Below are positions 24,505-32,518 of a stretch of 64,000 nt of DNA, piece after piece. Positions within the stretch are counted from its first letter, which is position 1. Each line of letters starts with the position of its first letter. The translations under genes were made by a program, and so were the position numbers. The notes under the pieces were generated by a model. The model was not told the origin of the DNA and searched no databases. It worked only from the letters and a program-made list of their open reading frames with translations. Source of the DNA: Pseudomonadota bacterium (GTDB lineage Bacteria > Pseudomonadota > Gammaproteobacteria > Xanthomonadales > Rhodanobacteraceae); NCBI GenBank assembly GCA_029561145.1, contig JAKQJM010000057.1:155707-219706 (forward strand), written 5' to 3'.

Positions 24505-26976
24505 ATGTTGCATTGGATCCCGTTGCTTGCCGCATTGCTGGTATCGCTGACCTGCGCTTACCAGCGGGTCGGATTGCGTGCCTGGACGATCGCCACGGCG
24601 GTCGCGATCCTCGGCTCGGGTTGGCTCGCCGGCTCGCACTGGCTCGCGATCGCGCTGCCGATGCTGGTTTTCGCGGCGATCACGCTGCCGCTCAATGTGC
24701 CGGCGTTCCGTCGCGCACGATTGAGCGCGCCGCTGCTCGCGATCTATCGCAAGATCACGCCGAAACTCTCGCCGACCGAACAGATCGCGCTGGAAGCCGG
24801 CACGGTCGGCTTCGAGGGCCAGCTTTTCAGCGGCAAGCCGCAATGGTCGGAGTTGCTCGCCCAGCCCAGGCCCGAGCTGAGTATCGAGGAGCGCGCCTTC
24901 CTCGACGGTCCTGTCGAGCAGCTTTGCGCGCAGATCAACGACTGGCAGATCACCCATGAACTGGCCGACTTGCCCGAAGAGATGTGGAAGTTCATCAAGG
25001 ACAACAAGTTCTTCGGCATGATCATTCCGAAGCAGTACGGCGGCCTGCAGTTTTCCGCGCTTGCGCACTCGGCCGTGTTGCAGAAGATCGCCAGCATGTC
25101 GGCGACGGTGTCCTCGACCGTCGCCGTGCCGAATTCGCTGGGCCCGGCCGAGCTGCTGCTCCACTACGGCAGCGAGGAGCAGAAAAATCACTACCTGCCG
25201 CGCCTCGCCGACGGACGCGAAGTGCCATGTTTCGCCCTGACCGGGCCCTACGCGGGCTCCGACGCCACGTCGTTGCCGGACTACGGCATCGTCTGCAAGG
25301 GCGAGTGGGAAGGTGGCAACGTGCTCGGCGTGCGGCTGACCTTCGACAAGCGTTACATCACGCTGGCGCCGGTGGCGACGATCGTCGGTCTCGCGTTCCG
25401 CATGCTCGATCCCGATCATCTGCTCAGTGACGAGGAAGATCGCGGCATCACCCTGGCACTGATTCCGCGCGACACGCACGGACTCGAGATCGGCCGGCGC
25501 CACTTCCCGCTCAACGTGCCTTTCCAGAACGGACCGGTGCGTGGCAAGGATGTGTTCGTGCCATTGTCGCGACTGATTGGCGGACCCGACATGGCCGGGC
25601 AGGGCTGGCGCATGCTGGTCGAATGCCTGTCGGTCGGTCGTGCCATCTCGCTGCCATCGAGTGCGACGGGCGGATCCTGCGCGGGCGTCGCGGCGACCGG
25701 CGCCTACGCGCGCATCCGCAAGCAGTTCGGCCTCGCGATCGGACGCTTCGAAGGCGTCGAGGAAGCGCTCGCGCGCATCGGAGGCCTGACCTACGCGGTC
25801 ACCGCGCTGTCGCGTGCGACCGCCGCTGCCGTCGATCGCGGCGAGAAGCCGGCCGTGCCTTCGGCGATCGCGAAATACCACGCCACCGAATGGGGCCGCC
25901 AGATCTGCCAGGACGCGATGGACGTGCACGGCGGCAAGGGTGTCATCCTCGGACCGGGCAACTACCTCGGGCGATCGTGGCAAGGCGTGCCGATCATGAT
26001 CACGGTCGAAGGCGCCAATATCATGACGCGCAGCCTGATGATCTTCGGACAGGGCGCGATCCGCTGCCATCCGTACGTGCTCGAGGAAATGCAGGCGGCG
26101 GCGCTGCCTGACTACGGTGATCGTCTGCGCAGGTTCGATGACGTGCTGTTCAAGCACATCGGCTTCGGTTTTTCGAACGGCGTGCGCAGCTTCGTGCTCG
26201 GACTCAGCCACGCGAAGATCGGTTCCGCTCCGGGCGATGCCTACACGCGTCGCTACTATCGGAAACTCAACCGCTATTCGGCGGCGCTCGCCCTCGTCGC
26301 CGATACCTCGATGCTCGTTCTCGGCGGGAAGCTCAAGTTCAAGGAGAAGATCTCGGCGCGCCTCGGTGATGTGCTTTCCTACCTGTACATCGCATCGAGC
26401 ATGCTCAAGCGCTACGAAGACGAGGGCCGACCGGCCGGCGATCAACCGCTGCTGGCCTGGGCCTTCCATGAATGCGTCTGGCGCATGCAGATGGCCCTCG
26501 ATGGCGTGATCCGCAACTTTCCGGTACGCCCGGTGGCATGGCTGCTGCGTGCGCTGGTGTTTCCGTTCGGTCGGCGCGAGGTGCCGCCTTCCGATCGACT
26601 CGGGCGCCGCGTTGCGGCAATCCTGACCGCGCCGAACGAAGCCCGTACGCGGCTGATGTCCGGAGCCTACCTGACGCCATCCGCAAACAACCCGGTTGGG
26701 CGCATGAATGCCTTGTTGCCGGATGTCATCGCGGCCGAGCCGGTCGAACGCAAGTTCCTCAAGGCGGTCAAGTCCGGCGAACTGGATGGGCTCGACTACG
26801 ATGCGCAGATGGCCCAGGCGGAGCAGAAGGGCATTCTGAGTCCGGCCGAACGCCGCCTGCTTGCGCGCGTACGCACTGCGAGTTTCGAGTTCATTTCGGT
26901 CGACGATTTCGCACCCGAGGAAATGCGCGCGGCGGTCACCAAGAAGTCGCAGGCCGCCTTGCGCAGCGTCGCCTGA
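24505..26976 (+). CDS. fadE: acyl-CoA dehydrogenase, FadE type
   Basis: First enzyme of fatty-acid beta-oxidation: FAD-dependent oxidation of acyl-CoA to trans-2-enoyl-CoA. 823 aa, the long FadE class. Two N-terminal hydrophobic segments (residues 3-75) tether it to the membrane. Dehydrogenase signatures include PEEMWKFIKDNKFFGMIIP (core FKDNKFFGMI-like), CFALTGPYAGSDATSLPD and DAMDVHGGKGVILGPGNYLG. A DUF1974-like C-terminal part follows. Start: ATG after GAGGAG. A DUF4442 gene follows 5 bp after its stop. Electrons would pass to the ETF encoded at 46.3-48.1 kb. Confidence 0.94.
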   Translation: MLHWIPLLAALLVSLTCAYQRVGLRAWTIATAVAILGSGWLAGSHWLAIALPMLVFAAITLPLNVPAFRRARLSAPLLAIYRKITPKLSPTEQIALEAGTVGFEGQLFSGKPQWSELLAQPRPELSIEERAFLDGPVEQLCAQINDWQITHELADLPEEMWKFIKDNKFFGMIIPKQYGGLQFSALAHSAVLQKIASMSATVSSTVAVPNSLGPAELLLHYGSEEQKNHYLPRLADGREVPCFALTGPYAGSDATSLPDYGIVCKGEWEGGNVLGVRLTFDKRYITLAPVATIVGLAFRMLDPDHLLSDEEDRGITLALIPRDTHGLEIGRRHFPLNVPFQNGPVRGKDVFVPLSRLIGGPDMAGQGWRMLVECLSVGRAISLPSSATGGSCAGVAATGAYARIRKQFGLAIGRFEGVEEALARIGGLTYAVTALSRATAAAVDRGEKPAVPSAIAKYHATEWGRQICQDAMDVHGGKGVILGPGNYLGRSWQGVPIMITVEGANIMTRSLMIFGQGAIRCHPYVLEEMQAAALPDYGDRLRRFDDVLFKHIGFGFSNGVRSFVLGLSHAKIGSAPGDAYTRRYYRKLNRYSAALALVADTSMLVLGGKLKFKEKISARLGDVLSYLYIASSMLKRYEDEGRPAGDQPLLAWAFHECVWRMQMALDGVIRNFPVRPVAWLLRALVFPFGRREVPPSDRLGRRVAAILTAPNEARTRLMSGAYLTPSANNPVGRMNALLPDVIAAEPVERKFLKAVKSGELDGLDYDAQMAQAEQKGILSPAERRLLARVRTASFEFISVDDFAPEEMRAAVTKKSQAALRSVA

Positions 26977-26981
26977 TCGCG

Positions 26982-27443
26982 ATGCCGGCGAATGCATTGA
27001 CGATGTTCCGGCGGCTCGGCGGATCTGCGCCGGGTCGCTGGTTGTTCTCGCGGATCATCTGCTGGAAAGCGCCGTATTTCGGTTCGATAGCACCGCGCAT
27101 CGAAATACTGGAGCCCGGCCGATGTGTCGTGCGGCTGCGTCAGCGCCGTGCAATCCAGAACCACATCGGCACCGTGCATGCGATCGCGATGTGCAATGCC
27201 GCCGAACTGGCCGGGGGCATGGCCACCGAAGTGACGATTCCCGATTCGATGCGCTGGATCCCGAAGGGCATGAGCGTGCGCTATCGGAAAAAGGCGCTCG
27301 GCGTGCTGCACGCCAGTGCGCGGGTCGAGCAGGTCAGCGACGACACGGCCGGGCAGGAGCTGCATGTTCTCGTTGAAGTGCGCGACAGCGCCGACGAGCT
27401 CGTTTTCGATGCCGACATCACGATGTGGGTTTCACCGCGATAG
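26982..27443 (+). CDS. DUF4442 hot-dog thioesterase-like protein
   Basis: 153 aa. It starts 5 bp after fadE stops, so it is probably co-transcribed. It resembles the DUF4442/PaaI-like hot-dog family: RIEILEPGRCVVRL, then RAIQNHIGTVHAIAMCNAAELAGG with the conserved NHIGTVHA segment, then MRWIPKGMSVRYRKKALG. These proteins probably hydrolyse acyl-CoA. Coupling to fadE suggests a role in recovering CoA or removing stalled beta-oxidation intermediates; this is inference. Confidence 0.83.
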   Translation: MPANALTMFRRLGGSAPGRWLFSRIICWKAPYFGSIAPRIEILEPGRCVVRLRQRRAIQNHIGTVHAIAMCNAAELAGGMATEVTIPDSMRWIPKGMSVRYRKKALGVLHASARVEQVSDDTAGQELHVLVEVRDSADELVFDADITMWVSPR

Positions 27444-27453
27444 TCGACTCGAC

Positions 27454-28299
27454 TCAGGCCTGCAAGAGCCTGGCGTGATGCATCAGGTGATCGGCGACGA
27501 AGGACTGGATGAACCAGTAGCTGTGGTCGTAGCCCGGCTGCATGCGCAACTCGAGTGCCTGGCCGGCTTCCCTGCAGGCGGAGGCCAGCAGTTCCGGTCG
27601 CAACTGGTTCGCCAGGAACGGATCGACTTCACCCTGGTCGATCAGGATCTCGCCATCGAACCGATGGCCGCTCCGGATCAGCTCGACACTGTCGTGAGCC
27701 TTCCACGCATCGCGGTCCCCGCCGAGATAGCGTGGCAGCGCCTTCTGCCCCCAGGGCACCTGGCTGGGCGCGACGATCGGTGCGAATGCCGACACCGATC
27801 GGTACCTGCCCGGATTGCGCAGTGCGATGGTCAAGGCGCCATGTCCGCCCATCGAATGGCCGAGGATGCCGCAGCGGTCGGTAGCGCCGCCGAAATGCGC
27901 CGCGATCAGTGCGGGCAACTCGTGGACAATGTAGGAATACATGCGAAAGCGCGACGCATACGGCGCCTTGTCCGCATCGAGATAGAAACCGGCACCTTCG
28001 CCGAATTCCCAATCGCCCGTTGCGTCTTCGATACCGCTATTGCGTGGACTCGTATCGGGAGTGACCAGGATCAGGCCCAGCTCGGATGCACGGCGTTGCG
28101 CGCCGGCCTTGATCGCGAAGGTTTCCTCGGTACAGGTGAGGCCTGCAAGGCAATACAGCACCGGGGTCATCGCGGTGCTGCCGAGGCCCGGTCGGAAAAC
28201 GCCGAACTTCATCGTTCCGCCGGTTTCCGTCGAGGCATGCCGGTAGAAACCCTGGATGCCGCCGAAGCAGCGCTGTTCGGAAATCGTCTCGATCATCAT
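27454..28299 (-). CDS. fghA: S-formylglutathione hydrolase
   Basis: 281 aa from the ATG at 28299 (a GTG at 28314 is also possible). Esterase-D-type enzyme that hydrolyses S-formylglutathione to formate and glutathione in formaldehyde detoxification. Signatures: YCLAGLTCTEETF, the nucleophile motif GILGHSMGGHGALT, and GYDHSYWFIQSFVADH near the C-terminus. A formaldehyde dehydrogenase (adhC) is the usual partner but is not adjacent. It is convergent with the DUF4442 gene, 10 bp apart. Confidence 0.95.
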   Translation of the reverse strand: MMIETISEQRCFGGIQGFYRHASTETGGTMKFGVFRPGLGSTAMTPVLYCLAGLTCTEETFAIKAGAQRRASELGLILVTPDTSPRNSGIEDATGDWEFGEGAGFYLDADKAPYASRFRMYSYIVHELPALIAAHFGGATDRCGILGHSMGGHGALTIALRNPGRYRSVSAFAPIVAPSQVPWGQKALPRYLGGDRDAWKAHDSVELIRSGHRFDGEILIDQGEVDPFLANQLRPELLASACREAGQALELRMQPGYDHSYWFIQSFVADHLMHHARLLQA

Positions 28300-28496
28300 G
28301 GTGAAATCAAACACCTGGCGGATGGGGCCGGCGGTACGGGGCCGCCATCATTCTCGGGCCGGCGAGTGGGTTTGACCAGCCGCAGGCCGCGCCGCTTGCC
28401 CGCGCCTGCAGCGGGCTGTCACGAAACGTCGATTGCAGCGCGCGTGCCGGCTCGCTACCGTGCGCAGATGATTGCGACGCCGACGATGGATGCAGG

Positions 28497-29843
28497 ATGA
28501 ACCCAGCTGACCGTTCGGCCGCCAACCCGGGACGATTCCGCGCGGCACTGCGCGAATCCCCACCCCTGCTCTGGGCGTTCCTGTATTTCTTCTGCCTGCT
28601 GAGCGGCTACTACGTGTTGCGCCCGGTCCGCGAAGCGATGGGCGCGTCGGCCGATGTGCAGGCGGTATTCCCGCCGTGGATGATCGATTTCTTCACGCGG
28701 CACGGTCTTTCGATGGGAGATTTCACGCTGCAGGTCCTGTTCACCTGCACGTTCGTCATCATGCTGCTGCTCCAGCCTGCCTACGGCGCCTTGGTCAGCC
28801 GTTATCCGCGCCGCGTGTTCCTGCCGGCCGTTTACGGATTCTTCATCGCCACCCTGCTGGTGTTCTACTTCGCCTTCGACAGCGGCATGCCGGGTCGCGG
28901 CATGGCCTTCTTCCTCTGGATCGCGGTATTCAACCTGTTTGCCGTCGCCGTGTTCTGGAGTTTCATGGCCGACGTGTTCGACAACGTCGAAGCGCGCGCC
29001 TACTACGGCTACATCGGCGCGGCAGGAACGCTCGGTGCCTTTCTCGGCCCGCTGCTGACGCGTGTGCTGGTCGAGCGGATCGGAATTGCCAACCTCATGC
29101 TGGTTGCCGCCTCGTTCCTGCTTGCATGCCTGGGTTGCCAGATGCGTCTGCGGCGCTGGGCAGTGGAGCGGGAGCAGGCGCGGGGCTTGCGCAGCGGCGA
29201 GACACCGATGGGCGGCGGCGTGCTCGCTGGATTGACCCTGATCCTGCGCGAGCCGCTGATGCGCTGGATGGCCGCGACCGTCGTGCTGGGAGTCGGTGTC
29301 GGGACGCTGCTGTACAACGAGCAGGCCGAGATCGTGCGGCGGTCGTATGCGGATGCGCGGGCTGCGACCGCCTACTACGCCAACATCGACCTGGCGATCA
29401 ATGCGCTGACCCTTTTCGTGCAGGTCTTCGTGACGCGCTGGCTGTTGTCGCGCTTCGGCATCCGGCCGGCCTTGCTGCTGCCGGCCCTGGGAGTCTTCCT
29501 TGGCTATGCCGCACTCGCCGCCTCGCCACTGCCTGTGCTCGTGGCCATCGTCCAGGTCATCACGCGCAGCAGCGAGTTCTGCCTCAGCAAGCCGGCTCGC
29601 GAGACGATCTACACGCAGGTTCCGCGCGAGTGGCGATACAAGGCCGGCGCGGCAATCGACACCGTGGTCTATCGCGGCGGTGACCTGACGTTCGTCTGGG
29701 CGCACAAGGTCCTGTCGGCATTCGGCAGCACGGTCGTGTTCGGTGCCGGCATGGTGATCGCGTGCGGCTTCGGTTTCAGCGCTTTCAGCCTCTGGCGCGA
29801 GCAACGCAGGCTGCCGGCCGCACGCACTGTCGGCACGGATTGA
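28497..29843 (+). CDS. MFS/ATP-ADP-translocase-like membrane carrier
   Basis: 448 aa with about 12 hydrophobic helices. LYFFCLLSGYYVLRPVREAMG is the N-terminal signature of the NTP/NDP-exchanger (TlcA/Npt1)-related group. VFWSFMADVFDNVEARAYYGYIGAAGTLGA (core FWSFMADVFDN), and later PARETIYTQVPREWRYKAGA, are also typical. Free-living bacteria carry shorter homologues of unknown substrate, so nucleotide exchange should not be assumed. Start: ATG in the second base of ATGATG-like context at 28497. Divergent from fghA. Confidence 0.82.
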   Translation: MNPADRSAANPGRFRAALRESPPLLWAFLYFFCLLSGYYVLRPVREAMGASADVQAVFPPWMIDFFTRHGLSMGDFTLQVLFTCTFVIMLLLQPAYGALVSRYPRRVFLPAVYGFFIATLLVFYFAFDSGMPGRGMAFFLWIAVFNLFAVAVFWSFMADVFDNVEARAYYGYIGAAGTLGAFLGPLLTRVLVERIGIANLMLVAASFLLACLGCQMRLRRWAVEREQARGLRSGETPMGGGVLAGLTLILREPLMRWMAATVVLGVGVGTLLYNEQAEIVRRSYADARAATAYYANIDLAINALTLFVQVFVTRWLLSRFGIRPALLLPALGVFLGYAALAASPLPVLVAIVQVITRSSEFCLSKPARETIYTQVPREWRYKAGAAIDTVVYRGGDLTFVWAHKVLSAFGSTVVFGAGMVIACGFGFSAFSLWREQRRLPAARTVGTD

Positions 29844-29895
29844 GCGGGTCGCGGATCGCGCTCCGGTCGCGCAGGTTTCGCGGCATACTCGGCCG

Positions 29896-30696
29896 ATGCC
29901 GACGTTGTCAGCGATCCATATCTTCCCGGTCAAGTCCTGTGCGCCGCTGGCGCCGCTCGAGGCCGTGGTCGAACGGCGCGGACTCCGCCACGATCGACGC
30001 TGGATCGTCGTCGATGCGCAAGGCAGGTTCATGACTGCGCGCAAGCATCCGCGCATGACGCGCGTGATTGCTACGATCGACGGCGATGCGTTGCGCGTCG
30101 AGGCGCCGGGGATGTCGCCGATCGAGGTGCACCTCGAACCCGATGCCGACGCGCGCGTCGACGTCGTGGTCTGGGACAGTGCACTGTCGGGCCGCCGCGC
30201 CGATCGACAATCCGAACGATGGATCAGCGAATACCTCGGGCAACCTGCATGCTTTGTTTTCATGGACGAGCCTGCACGACGTGCGGTCGACCCGAACTAC
30301 GCGCGAGTCGGCGACGAGGTCAGCTTCGCCGATGGTTTTCCGTTGCTGCTGATCTCGCAGTCCGCGCTCGATGCGCTCAACGAGCGGCTGCAAGCGCCCG
30401 TGCCGATGCTGCGCTTCCGGCCGAATCTCGTGGTTGCAGGCACGCCGGCGCACGCCGAGGACGGATGGCGCTCGATCCGCGTCGGCTCGGTTGCGTTCGA
30501 TATCGTCAAGCCCTGCAGTCGTTGCGTGTTGACTACGGTGGAGCCGGAAACCGGAAGTTTTGATCCCAGCGGCGAACCCTTGCGAACCTTGATCAGCTAT
30601 CGCCGCACGCCCGCCGGCGTAATGTTCGGCCAGAACCTGATCCCACGCAGCACCGGCACGATCGCGCTGGGCGATGCGGTGGTTGTCGACGCCTGA
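29896..30696 (+). CDS. MOSC domain protein (MOSC_N plus MOSC)
   Basis: 266 aa. N-terminal beta-barrel (IHIFPVKSCAPLAPLEAVVE, RRWIVVDAQGRFMTAR) and the C-terminal MOSC domain (FRPNLVVAGTPAHAEDGWRS, VKPCSRCVLTTVEPETG). The cysteine in KPCSRC is the likely molybdenum-cofactor ligand of the mARC-like family. Probably an N-hydroxylated-substrate reductase or sulfur carrier; electron partner not seen. Its last 25 codons resemble a detached remnant at 38581. Confidence 0.9.
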   Translation: MPTLSAIHIFPVKSCAPLAPLEAVVERRGLRHDRRWIVVDAQGRFMTARKHPRMTRVIATIDGDALRVEAPGMSPIEVHLEPDADARVDVVVWDSALSGRRADRQSERWISEYLGQPACFVFMDEPARRAVDPNYARVGDEVSFADGFPLLLISQSALDALNERLQAPVPMLRFRPNLVVAGTPAHAEDGWRSIRVGSVAFDIVKPCSRCVLTTVEPETGSFDPSGEPLRTLISYRRTPAGVMFGQNLIPRSTGTIALGDAVVVDA

Positions 30697-30774
30697 TCGG
30701 TTTTCGGAGAGATCGTCCTTGGGTCGCTCTGTGGAATACACACCGTTCGTGTTCAGCGGCGTGCAGCAACTGAT

Positions 30775-32337
30775 CTACTCAAGCTCGAAATCGTCGCGGA
30801 AAATCAAATCTCCCAATGAGAACTGGCTGGTGTGTCCTTGCGCGTCGGTGGCGGTCGCGACCAGCGGCAGCCCGCCGCCTGGAGGCAAGGGCATAACGAC
30901 GGTTCTCGACGTTTGCGCTGCCGCTGCCGGATATTCGTCGCTGCCAAGATAGTCGTCGCCTTCCTCTCCGTCGCTGCTGCGGTAGAAGTCCGCGCGCAGC
31001 GGGTAGTCCGCATTGGCGACCGCCGTGTCGATCCGGTAGGTGATCTCAAGCTCCGTTCCGCTTGACGACAAGACAGCGGACTCGATGACGGGCGTATTCT
31101 GGAATCGATTGGGGCCCTCGTCGACGTCGTTCGGGTCGTTGGGCATCGAGGTGCTGGCGCGCCGTAGTCGGATGCCGGAACCCGTGTTGTAAGCCAGCGA
31201 ATTGCCAAGGATTTCGAGCGAACCGATGACCGTGCCTGCGGTGACGTCCCAGCCAATGCCGCCGCCGCGATTGAATGCGATCAGGTTGCCTGCGCCAGGT
31301 GCGCTGCCGCCGACAACAACCAAACCGAGCGTAAGCCCACTTACATCGATGCCACTCGCCGCTGCGCCTGAGCAACCGCCTATCGGGCATCCGCTGCCGT
31401 TCGGCAGTGCATGGACGCCGTTGGCATCGGTACCAATGTAGTTGCCCTGGATCAGCAGCCCATCGACACAGCCGGCCTGCACCGCAAAGGTGCAAGCAAT
31501 GCGAATTGCGGAGTTGAACCCGGCGGCAAACACGTTGCGCGACGCCGTTGCGGTGCCGCCAACACGCAGGTCTTGCAAGGTCGCCGTGCTTGCCGCACGC
31601 ACATGCAGCGCATAGCCCCCGCCGCCACTGCCGTTGCCTATCGCGGCGATGCCGTTTGCCGAGGTGCCAAACAGGTTGCCTTCAACGATCGAGCCACTCG
31701 CCGAGGCGGTGTGCAGCTGGATTGCATCATTGGAGTGGCCCGCAAAAAGGTTGCGCTGCATGGGAGTTTGTCCACCGACGCGAACACGCCCTTGGCTCAC
31801 GAACAATCCTCTTTGCCCGGCGGGTGCATAGGCGGCATTACCACTCGCATCGGTGCCGAAAATGCAGCCTTCAATGCTTGCGACAGTGCTTGTTCCAGCG
31901 ACCGAAACGCCCGCCGAGTTGCCGAAGCCGGAAATCACCAGCCCGCGCAAGGTGACTTCACCCGCAGCGATGCGGATCGCGCTCGGTGCGGACGAGCTCG
32001 CTGTCGGCACCAGCATGACCTTCAGCAAGCCATTCAAGCCACCTTGCTCGGGGGTCTGTGAATTTGCGATTGCGCCCGCTTGGCTCAGGCCGTCGATCAT
32101 CAGCGGACCGACTGAATCCAGCGCCGAGGTCTGCAACGCGATGACATGCGGGCCGCTGCCGGGAATCGCGAAGGTGACCACATCTGCACCGGGCGCTGCG
32201 TTTGCGTCGAGCACGGCCTGGCGCAACGAGCCGATACCGCTGTTGGCGGTATTGGTCACGCTGAAAGTCGCGGCCGCAGCGGGGGACGCCGCCAGCCAAA
32301 CCGCGATGCAGCAGGGTATTGCTATGCATCGGATCAT
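30775..32337 (-). CDS. exported right-handed beta-helix protein with C-terminal tail
   Basis: 520 aa. A signal peptide (IAIPCCIAVWLAASPAAAA) precedes a module VTNTANSGIGSLRQAVLDAN...FAIPGSG that is also present in the divergent neighbour. Beta-helix repeats with Asn/Gly turns follow (RNLFAGHSNDAIQLHTAS, EGNLFGTSANGIAAIGNG), as in parallel beta-helix exoproteins. The protein ends DLIFRDDFELE, the tail shared with other exported proteins here. Probably a surface or extracellular protein; substrate or adhesion role unknown. Confidence 0.85.
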   Translation of the reverse strand: MIRCIAIPCCIAVWLAASPAAAATFSVTNTANSGIGSLRQAVLDANAAPGADVVTFAIPGSGPHVIALQTSALDSVGPLMIDGLSQAGAIANSQTPEQGGLNGLLKVMLVPTASSSAPSAIRIAAGEVTLRGLVISGFGNSAGVSVAGTSTVASIEGCIFGTDASGNAAYAPAGQRGLFVSQGRVRVGGQTPMQRNLFAGHSNDAIQLHTASASGSIVEGNLFGTSANGIAAIGNGSGGGGYALHVRAASTATLQDLRVGGTATASRNVFAAGFNSAIRIACTFAVQAGCVDGLLIQGNYIGTDANGVHALPNGSGCPIGGCSGAAASGIDVSGLTLGLVVVGGSAPGAGNLIAFNRGGGIGWDVTAGTVIGSLEILGNSLAYNTGSGIRLRRASTSMPNDPNDVDEGPNRFQNTPVIESAVLSSSGTELEITYRIDTAVANADYPLRADFYRSSDGEEGDDYLGSDEYPAAAAQTSRTVVMPLPPGGGLPLVATATDAQGHTSQFSLGDLIFRDDFELE

Positions 32338-32518
32338 TTGCGGCTCCTTGTTCGGGCCGCCAAAGAACGTGAAACGGCGATCACAGGGGACAGGGTCCTG
32401 TACCGACTTCAGATTCCGGCAGGTCGGTATTCAAGCTGCGGATGGAGTCGGATTTGCAATGTCCCGTGGAATCGCCAAATCACGTTTTGTGGCAACCCTG
32501 GTGAATTGTGAGGCGACA

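Noticed and set aside
23983-26997. 1004-codon open frame on the minus strand across fadE
   Set aside because: It is antisense to fadE, arginine- and histidine-rich and without any domain; long antisense frames are expected in high-GC DNA.
31853-32518. Upstream extension of the second beta-helix gene
   Set aside because: It overlaps the divergent beta-helix gene antisense; the ATG at 32519 begins a clean signal peptide.
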